NCBI GenBank assembly: GCA_963966185.1
Contig: CAWZYM010000092.1
Location: 28,501-92,500, forward strand
DNA from: Rhabditoides inermis
Lineage: Eukaryota; Nematoda; Chromadorea; Rhabditida; Rhabditidae
Reading direction: 5' to 3'
DNA: 64,000 nt
Shown: positions 43,095 through 52,700 of the stretch, in pieces
Numbering within the stretch: position 1 is the stretch's first letter
Layout of the letters: every line of letters starts with the position of its first letter
Translations under genes and position numbers: made by a program
The notes under the pieces: model-generated
The model's database searches: none
Seen by the model: only the letters and a program-made list of their open reading frames with translations
What the model was told of the DNA's origin: nothing

Positions 43095-43200
43095 GCTAAT
43101 GCCTTGGCCAAGAAACCACTAGCGTTTTCTTGGCCAGGCCTCCTGGCCAGCGCGTTTTCTTGGCCACGGCCGCAGGGCTAGCGCGTTTTCTTGGCCACAA
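43095..43200 (+). repeat. GCGTTTTCTTGGCCA tandem repeats
   Basis: Three copies of about 36 bp with AGCGCGTTTTCTTGGCCA cores, within the left arm of fold-back element 1; a single copy, reversed, is at 43808-43828. Confidence 0.8.
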
Positions 43201-43231
43201 CCAGTCACACCCTCTGGGAATCAAAATGGCG

Positions 43232-43315
43232 GCAGCGGGAATCGAACCCACGACCGCTCGCATCGCGGTCGAATGACTTGCCAGCTTGCCACTCTACCAC
43301 GGTGACATCTCGGCA
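43232..43315 (-). ncRNA. tRNA-like Pol III module (SINE head), not a working tRNA
   Basis: Read on the minus strand it has an A box (GTGGTAGAGTGGC) and, about 40 bases on, a B box (GTGGGTTCGATTCCC), the internal promoter of tRNA genes. A 7-bp hairpin lies between (CGACCGC / GCGGTCG). No acceptor stem closes around it: the 3' TGCCGCC has no 5' partner, and the anticodon loop lacks U33. So it is best read as a tRNA-derived SINE fragment. Confidence 0.6.
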
Positions 43316-44067
43316 TAATGCGATAGCCGCAATGACACCGTGATGAAACATTAAGAGAAAAGACAGACTGCATTGTAACTTTGAGTGACTTCTCATGATA
43401 ACTCATTGATATCTTACGATCCCGGTCTTTTGTATTACAAGAAGGTGCACAAGAATAAGAACTTTATGATAAGAAGACTAAGAATAAGAACTTTATGATA
43501 AGAAGACTAGTAAACAGTTCAAAGCAAGGTGGAGCAAATGTATATTTTAACGTGTAAGTGTAAGCAATAACAGAATAAATACGCGTAGATGTATGAGTCA
43601 GCCGCGGTGATCAATCAGCGAAATTTTGGTGTACTGTCTTTTGTCTTGTCTTGTGTCTTTGACGTCAATTTTGGTGTCTTGTAATACAAAAGACCGAGAT
43701 CGTAAGAAATCAATGAGTTATCGTGAGAAGTCACTCAAAGTTACAATGCAGTCTGTCTTTTCTCTTAATGTTTCATCACGGTGTTGTCATTGCGGCTATC
43801 GCATCGGCCGTGGCCAAGAAAACGCGCTAGCTGGCAGGGCATTAGCTACGAAATGTCTCTTGTGATGACATTATAAGAACTTAGCATAATCCTCATTGAC
43901 CATTTTTTCGCGTTTTTGCGAAAGCCAGGTTTTTTGACCACCCGGCATTTTGCATGCCGCAAATTTCGAATTTTGCGTTCACATGGCCTTCTATCCGCAA
44001 TTGTCGTCTTTTGCGTCAAATTTGCTCCACAAATTACTGTATCGGGCTTATATATCATCACATATAT

Positions 44068-44069
<2 letters not shown>

Positions 44070-44152
<83 letters not shown>
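44070..44152 (+). repeat. (TA)n microsatellite between the fold-back elements
   Basis: About 41 TA units exactly between fold-back elements 1 and 2. Confidence 0.95.
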
Positions 44153-44155
<3 letters not shown>

Positions 44156-45810
44156 AAAATCGAACTCTCCACAGACTCTCCACACAAAACTAGAAAAATC
44201 ACGGATTTTGATGAAATTAATTTTCCTGAGGTTTTCAAACATTCTGAATCTGAACACATCCTGCACAGTAGCTAAATCCAAAAAATTTTGGTATCAGATA
44301 TGGTATACGGTACCCCAAATTTGCATAATGGCCCAAACTCAATCAAAATTCGACTTGAAGGTGTCATTTTACTCCTTACATGATTAGAAAAAAGTTTATA
44401 ATTGAACATTTCTGTCTATTGTCAATGATTAAAAAATTATAGTCACCAGACCGAAATTTTTTTCTATTTTCTCAGATATTTTAATTTTTGAAAATTTATT
44501 CAAAGTCCGCCCAGTCTAATTTGAAACATTGTTATATTAAACAGATTCTTGCGGTAATTTTGAGCAAAACAAATCAAAAATCGAAGTACACCTTTTTTGG
44601 GAATAGCCTATCAAAGTTTATACACTCGACATTTCTAGTCAACGAAATTCCAACTGCAAAGCATTTATGAACAAAAATTGCGGGGATTCTTCAAATCAAA
44701 ACTATTCAAAAACTCATATCAAGTAATCAAGTTTGCCTTTGGCGAGCAGCCTGTTTCAGCCTTTGGCTGAACGAATTAAGGATACCGGAGTATGTTTGTA
44801 CGAAGAAACAAATGCTTTTCTACTTTTTTACTCCTTTTTTCGACTCCTCTCAGGACTATGGAATATGGACCTCGAAACAACAGCCAAATGATAGTCGACC
44901 AAGTCAGGAGTACAAAATAGATTTTTATCTGGAGACTGTCGTGGATAAGTATCCGTCCGTGAGAAACGCTGAGCCTGCACGGAGTTAAGTGGAGTGTATA
45001 TAGGAATTGTTTCCTGTGGTCAGTTGAATCTTACATTTCTGTACAAGCTGGTCTTTAGTTGCCGCGCCATTTCGATTACCGATGAATATCAAATATCGAT
45101 CGATTTGCAACATAAATGTTGGTTCAATGTTAGTTCGTATTGGTATTGTCCGCAAGGCAAATACCGAAATGGGAAAACATGCATGAGCCCGATTGGTGTA
45201 CCTGCAATCTGCGCAAAACGTTAACGATTTCATGTTCTTATGAGTGAATTACTTTACTACGTGTCATTATCGTGTTTGAGATACCGTATAAACATTGAAA
45301 TTGTTTTGATTTGAAAAATCCCCGCAATTTTTGTTCATAAATGCTTTGCAGTTGGAATTTCGTTGAATTTCGTTGAATGTCAGAGTGTACCAACTTTGAT
45401 AGGCTATTCCCAAAAAGGTGTACTTCGATTTTTGATTTTTCAATTCAAAATGACCGCAAGAATCTGTTCAATATAACAGTGTTTTCCTTTGGACTGGGCG
45501 GACTTTGAATAAATTTTCAAAAAATAAAATATCTGAAAAAATAGATTTTTTTTCGGTCTGGTGGCTATAATTTTTTAATCAGTAGCATTAGACAGAAATG
45601 TTCATTTATAAACTTGTTTCTAATTTTGTAAGGAGTAAAATAACATCTTCAGATCAAAGTTTACCGTATACCATATCTGGTACCAAAATTTGTTTTTGGA
45701 CTTAGCCACTGTGCAGGATGTGTTTAGAATGTTTGAAAACCTCAGGAAATTTAATTTCATCAAAATCCGTGACTACGATTTTTCTAGTTTATCGAGAGTT
45801 CGCTTTTTAC
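44153..45810. mobile_element. Fold-back element 2 (1.66 kb)
   Basis: The left terminus GTAAAAATCGAACTCTC and right terminus GAGAGTTCGCTTTTTAC are inverted. The arms, about 44153-44700 and 45300-45810, pair over some 500 bp with moderate divergence (for example the AAGCATTTATGAACAAAAAT and ATTTTTGTTCATAAATGCTT blocks). The 600-bp loop is not inverted and carries an open frame (next entry). No transposase was recognised. Confidence 0.8.
44994..45224 (+). CDS. Cysteine-rich ORF in the fold-back loop (possible captured exon)
   Basis: 76 codons with five Cys in the second half (FNVSSYWYCPQGKYRNGKTC, then MSPIGVPAIC). The spacing resembles small extracellular Cys-rich modules such as the nematode EB module, but the match is weak. 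There is no obvious splice or promoter context. It may be a host exon picked up by the element or a chance frame. Confidence 0.3.
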   Translation: MYIGIVSCGQLNLTFLYKLVFSCRAISITDEYQISIDLQHKCWFNVSSYWYCPQGKYRNGKTCMSPIGVPAICAKR

Positions 45811-46770
45811 AGAGACCGAGGGATATAACACGGTCTCTGTAACACCTTCATAATAATCCTACTCGAGAATGAATGTCACAGTGCGGATTCGGAAGACTGA
45901 TAACTGAGACGCTCATTGAACGAAGACAGAGAGACCCATCAGCGAGGACAGATGGTCGAGGACAGTGACGGAGTGTGTCCCCGCCGTAAACTATTGTAAA
46001 CACCATATTCACGACGATTCTAAAAAAAAACGATTTGATTTGATTTGTCAGCAGACGGAGACGACGGATCGTGCAAAAAAGAGATGTCACGCTCTTCTTC
46101 AAGCTATTCGTTATAGAAAAGAAAGACAACTCACGGGAAGTTCAGTGCACCTATTCTACAGTAAGATAAATGTCACAATTGTTTTAACGGTTTTGAGAAA
46201 CTCGGCTTTCTCATTCACTGTGATACTTATAATAATAATAATAGTTTATTCATATTGTATCAATCATCAAACAGCACAAACATCCTAGTACCGGTTAAGA
46301 ACAAAGGGTAGTTTGGCAGAGTGATGACTGCGACAGAACCTGCGACAGAACTTACTGGTGGAACATAATTTATCCCTCCCTCTCTCTACTTCAAACCAAA
46401 ACTATAACTCACAATTTATGATAACATTGTAAACATGATACAAACATACAAAGAGCGAAGAAAACAAACGATTGGGGTGTGTACACGTGTTCGAGGAGAA
46501 TACGAGTATGTACAATACTAGGCACACAGACTGAGGGTGCGTTGTACGGTAGCGGGCGTGCAAAAGAATCTACCGGGAGCGACACCGATCAATACCGATC
46601 AATAATCGATTCATCGGGGGCGGCTCATGATATGGCGGGGAGGGTGATATGCAGAGACACACGCACACACTCACAAAATGCTGCTGGGAATTGAGTAGAC
46701 GGGATGGACACACAGAGAGAGAAAGAGCAGAGACCATAATCGAGAGCTATAGCTAGGGGGGACACGTGGT
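45811..46770. other. Intergenic, fem-2 3' flank
   Basis: No gene supported. Contains a short AAT run at 46231-46245 and a candidate fem-2 3' UTR with many TTTATT-free stretches. Confidence 0.4.
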
Positions 46771-49700
46771 CTAGGCAGTCTGCTCCTTCTCCCCTTCCTC
46801 CTTCTGCTCCTCCTCCTCGTCGTCGTCATCGCTCGCCTCCAGGAAGAGTGTCCACAGATCGGTCGGCGGCCGCAGGAACACACAAATACACGTGAGGTTG
46901 TCCGACGAATCCGCCTTCTTGGCAGCATCACAGATGAAGGCAGACAGCTGCGCGTGCTCTGAAACGCATATGTTGATCCCTTCGTACTCCCTCCCTCCCT
47001 CTCTATGTCTTTCTATCTCTCTCTCTCTCTCTCCACTCACCCTCTACGGGCGTCTGCTTGCAGTACTGCTCGACCGTCTTGTATATCTGTTGTGGGGTGA
47101 GCGACTCGGACACGCCGTCGCACGCCAGAATGAGGAGGTACTGGTCGGGCTGGCGCGCGACGGCGCGAGTCTCGCACTCGGCACAGATCATCGGACGGCC
47201 GGCCACGTCGCCTGCAACGTATACGAGTCAGAGTCACGTTTGGAACAAACGCACATTGACCAGGTAGACAAAGTCTAAAAACAAGTTAAACAAATAAAAG
47301 TGCGGCCAGTCTCTTCGAAAGCTATTCGGGAGTGTTTCGAAGGCATAGCAAGGCATTGCGAAGTGTTCGGGGGTATTCGGGAGTATTTCGAAGGCAATTC
47401 CGAAGTGTTTCGGAGGCATTCGGGAGTGTTTTGAAGAGACTGACCGCAACTTAAATAACACCATTCCTTGAAACTCGAAATTCCCGCAACACGGTTTGCA
47501 ACACTTTTATCGACACCGAACAGACTGGTATGGCGGCACCCTCGTCACAAAGATTTCCCATCAAAATACTGCTCTCCACACCACTTCCCTCCCGTTTCCT
47601 CCTTCTGACTCACCGAGCGCCCTGGTGAGGTTGAGCACTCCGTTGACGCGCAGCTCTCCATGCATGAAGAGCAGCATGCCGCCGGCAGCCTCCACCCGGC
47701 TGGCCTCTTCCTGCAACGCACCACAACTCTCCAGCCTGCACACGCAAGCAGCCAGTGCTGATCAATATGTCACTTTAACCTAGCAAAGTCTTCACACAAA
47801 ACTATTCAGCCTATAGACACGTCCTCAATCCCCACCCACCCTGTCCGTAGGCTTGTGCGGCCGGGTCATGTTCTGGCACTGAATGTTGGTGAGTATCATG
47901 GCGGCCGAGTCGCCGAGCCACGCCAGGCCGATCGAGTCCGCCTCGACCGCCGCCAACACGGCAGTGCACCCGCTGCGCCAGTTCTCGCGGTCACATCGCA
48001 CCGAGAGGCGCGCGTCTGCAAACAGCGAGTAAACTGGCAATCAGACAGTTCGCCGCCCGACCGAGAAGAGTACTTTTCAAAGATGCGCAAGAGAGAAAAA
48101 AAAGAAAAAAAGAGGAGAGAGAAAAAGAAAAAAAGAAAAAAAGAGGAGAGAAGGAGGGAGAGAGAGAGACGTCAACGCATTATTACTATTTGAATAAAGA
48201 CTGATCTACAGTGGCGGGCCTGCCTACTGCCTGAATGTCCATGAACACGCAAAACAAGTGCCACCCACCAATCTGTTCCATGATCACCCGCACCCTGTCC
48301 TCTCCCCGTTCCGTGGTGGTGGAGGCCGCAATGTGTGGCAGGTGGGCGGCCGCGTACGTCGCGCACTCCGCGCCGCCGTGCCCGTCAAACACCGCAAACA
48401 CCGACGCGTCCGCGGGGGCTGAAACGGGGGATGCGTGTACGAAGCGTACGAGGTGAACGAGGAGTACGAGATGTACGAGGTGTACGAGGCAGAGTAAGGG
48501 CAAATGTACACGTTTACTTTGAGTTTTACGAGATACGTGTGTACGAAGCTGATGTACGAGTCAAATAGTTTCATTTTCGCAAAAAATCGCGCGTTGTTGT
48601 GGGATGAGAGTAGATCAGAGAAGCGCGCAGCTAGCGCCAGTGTACGTGGTTCAAACTACACAATCAATCAAGTGGTAGTGGCAGGCAACAGAGATGTCGG
48701 AGTAACATAGCCACACAAAGATTACGATAGAAAAGTCAACAACAACAACAACAACCCACCCTCGGCGTCAATGACCCGCATAGAAGGGAGGGTGACCCAG
48801 CGGTCCTCCTGCTTGGGGCGGCGATTGCGCTCGCAGTGCACAGAGTAGACGGGCGAGGAGGACCAGCACGCCGGCTCCGCTAAAGTAGCGGTCAGTCTCT
48901 TCAAACTACTGCCGAAATGCCTGACAAAACGCCTTCCAACTACCTCCGAAATGCCCCCAACCACTTCAAACTGCTTGCGATTGCGAATGCCCTCCAACTA
49001 CTACAAACTACTTCGGAAACGGTTTCCGAATAGACTGACCACGCCTCAAAGGTGGTTGACCATATTTGAGGTGTTCAAGGAGTAGGAGTGTAGGAGTGGT
49101 CAACGCCCCCCTCTAAACTACTTCGATCAAACTACCACCGAAATGCCTTGCATTATGCAGATGATTTTCTTGATACTTGCAAATGCCTGGCAACACCTTT
49201 GAAATACTTCGGATATAGTTCCGAAGAACCGAAAAGACTGAACGAATTGTCTTCAAAACAATAGTCAGAAATAGGTGATGGTCGACATGCTAATGCATGC
49301 ATTCCAAAATAAGCACACAGTACTCACTGGGCATCGGCACGTCTCCTGAGATGACGCGCTGCATGAACGATGCGATCTCCGTGTTGATCTACAACAATCG
49401 AAATCTCAAGACCTAATCGCTTCCGATCAGATATCAATCACACTGTCTTTCGCAAGTCACAACCGCAGTGAACGATACCAAGATCTGAGATCCATAATAA
49501 GCCCCCGCCACGCACCTTCTTGCACCACACGCTCGCATCTATCGCATCGTACACTTCAGGGTCAAATGCGACGGGGGCAGTGTCGTGCGAGGCGGCCAGA
49601 GCGTCCACGAAACACACGGCCAGCGTGTACGACAGCCATTGTGGACACTCGCTGGAACCAAGAGTTGCATTTCAAAAGTACAGGTGAGTTGTCTTTCAAA

Positions 49701-52700
49701 AAGACAGGTATGTTTTCTTTCAAAAGTCCAGGTGAAGGTGAGATGCATTTCAAAAGTGTAGAGGTAGGGCGAAGTAAAAGTAACGCTAGCTCGAACAGCC
49801 GAAACTGTCGCACATTATCATGTGTAACTGAGAACTACTGTACCCGCCGAAGCGGGACAGCGCCAATCGGCTCAGATCCAACTACGAACTTTCAAACGGA
49901 CGTACGTGTCATGATCATGTTTGTGATTCCGTATAAACATTTGATTTGAACATGTTAGGCATCAAGGCATAATCACCGAAAGTGAGAGCATTTTTCTACG
50001 TAACTAACACACGTAGCCCACGCAACTGATAGGGTATGGTCATATGCCGATCTTTTAGAAAATAGCAAACTGCTTAAAAGCTTAACCTTAGAGTATCACT
50101 TTCTCAGCGCCACAAAGCTATTACTTGTATGTGTGTACGATGTTCTAAACATTAGCGTATACCTATTGGACATATATAACCACTGAGAGTATGAGAGTAA
50201 GGAAGCAATCACCACATAATGTATGTGATAGGATATAGGATTACAGGATAAGCTTTCTCAACTGCTAAATTTGATGCAACTATATTCAGAAGTGATCCGA
50301 TAACAACATCTTCCCAGTGAACAGTGATTGTGCCTATGCGTAATGTTCTCCAATAATAATTAGGATCTTCTCTCTCCTGCGAGATGCCTTCCTGTCTGCC
50401 ATCTGGAGAAGCAGGCACGACGGACTGGATGGACTGCAGTTTGCCTATGCGCGCCGCGACTTCACTACCGAGGAGCTCAAGCTGGAGCGAGAGCTGAAGG
50501 AGGAGTGCAAAAAGCTCAACGAGGCGGCTGGCATGGTGGTTTGGGTGATCCGTGACTGCCAGAAGTACAAGCTGCCCAAGCCTCGCCCATTCAAGAACCA
50601 CAGTCTCACTTGCAGTGTGACTGTGCACTCTGATCCCGCGCCCCAGCCGCCTGCGCTCTCTTCGTCTGCGCACTCTCTCGCGCCTCCCGATGACTCGTCT
50701 CTCTCTCCTCGCCCGCCGCAGCCTGCTGCCACCCGCGGCTCTTCCCGCGGGCGTGCTCGCTCCCGTGGAGTGTCGAGGGGTTCTAGGAGGGGTGTTTCCT
50801 CGGCGTCCACTTCCACTGTGCGCCGCGCGTCTAAGAAGCGTAACCAGACCTCTGCTGTGCTCTCGCCTGTTTCAGAGGTGCAGCAGAAGAAGATGCGTGA
50901 CGAGGACATGACCGATGCCGCCCCGGAGACAACCACCGTTGATGCTGTGCCCTAGGACAGCTGCCCCTTCCCCGTAGACTGCTCCGTACAGGTGGGTTTT
51001 ACAGTTTCTCATGTTTCGCAGACCTCTTCTCTTCCCTCTCTAAGTGATGTTCCATTGTCTATATTTTTGTTGCTAAATGCGCGCTCCGCTAGGAATAAGC
51101 TGTATGATCTTGATAATTTACTGAACCGCGTCAAACCCTTGATTTGTGGGATTACTGAGTCTTGGTGCAATAGTTGTGATAACATGAATAGTCTGTGTAT
51201 GAATGGCCGCTACACGATGTATCGATCTGATCGCGCCTCACATGCCGGCGGCGTTCTTTTGCTTTGTGACTCTTCTCTCTCTGTAAAACTTATAGCAACC
51301 AAATCCATAAATGGTCTTTGTGAATTTGTATGTGTGGATATTCTCGCGTCTAAACATTTCCGTATTCAAAAACCTTTGCGATTAATCACTGTTTACCGTA
51401 CTCCCGGGAAAACTTCGCAAATCAAATCTACCGGCGCTATTCTCATATCCGAACTTGAAAACCTTTTGCTACCTGATAGTCATTTCCATATCATCCAGGG
51501 AGATTTCAATGCGCCCTCGGTGGACTGGAATTCATTCCAGGCCGCCGAGGCATTTGATCGCTCTTTGGCAGCCTTTGCCTCACTCCACTCACTGTGTCAG
51601 CTGGTACGCCATGCTACTATGGTGAGGCGAGTCGGGCAAAGGGCTCATACTCTCGATATCGTACTCACCGATTCCATATCGCTTTTTCAAAATGTCAGTG
51701 TGCTGCCGCGTTTCTCTCTCTGTGATCATTTACCAGTTGAGTTTCGGTTGCGACTCGGAGTGGGTGAAGCAGTGAGAGAGACGCCCCGCCTGGCATATCG
51801 GAGAGCGAAATGGGATGAGATAAACAAGGCAATTGCGTGCACTGACTGGACATATGATTTCATTGGTTTGACATTAGAACAGGCTACACTTCTTTTTACC
51901 GAGCGAATGAAACTTCTTATTACTAACTTCATCCCTCTCCTTCCCCCGCGTAGAGCAACTAACCCGCCAAAACATGTCGAGAAATTAAGAAAACAAGCAT
52001 TGCGATATTCGATCCTACATCCCGAGTCTAGAAAATCTGATAAAGCTCAGCGCAAATTACGCAAAGCGTTATTTTCATGGCATTGTAAGAGGGAAGCGCG
52101 GCTGATCGCGGGGGGGGAACAAGCGGGCGCTCTTTCGAGATGTGCGCGCTAGGCTCTTCCCCGCGGATGGCATCGCGTCTCTCTCTCGAAATGGTGTTTT
52201 GGTGCATGAGTCACGGGAGAAGGCGGAGCTTTTCGGTGAGCATTTTGATGCGATATTCTCGCCTCAGGGTGCCCCTCCGACAGGTGCCGTGCTCCCGCAA
52301 CACACACATCAACTCACGTCCATTCAAATATCATATGCAGAAATACATAAAACCATTCAACGATTAGCATCAAAAACTAATACCAGTCCCGATGGCATCA
52401 CTCACACTTTTCTGAAGAACACGGTAGATACTATTAGTGTCCCACTTTCGATTCTTTTTTCAATGTCCACATCGGTCTGCGCAGTCCCCCGAATCTGGAG
52501 ACTGGCGTATATCAAGCCATTGTTCAAAAAGGGATCTCGTGATAACATCTCCAATTACCGCCCTATTAGTCTTACCAGCAGTGTTGCCAAAGTCCTTGAA
52601 CGCATTTTTGTTAAACAATTGACTTCATTCCTCGAATCAAATAACCTTATCTCATCTAAGCAGTTTGGTTTTCGCAAGAATCGTTCGACAGGCGCTCAAC

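Larger units (their letters stand above)
42888..44056. mobile_element. Fold-back element 1 (long inverted repeat, 1.17 kb)
   Basis: The left end (42889 on, TATAAGCCCGATACAG, TTTGTGGAGCAA) is the reverse complement of the right end (to 44056). Further arm blocks match: 43020-43100 with 43850-43930 and 43325-43440 with 43678-43785. The loop, about 43441-43677, includes a 29-bp direct duplication (AAGAATAAGAACTTTATGAT units). The left arm carries an extra 200-bp section with GCGTTTTCTTGGCCA repeats and a tRNA-like module that is missing on the right. No transposase. Confidence 0.8.

Noticed and set aside
43232..43315. Functional tRNA gene on the minus strand
   Set aside because: A and B boxes are present, but no acceptor stem forms and the anticodon loop lacks U33.
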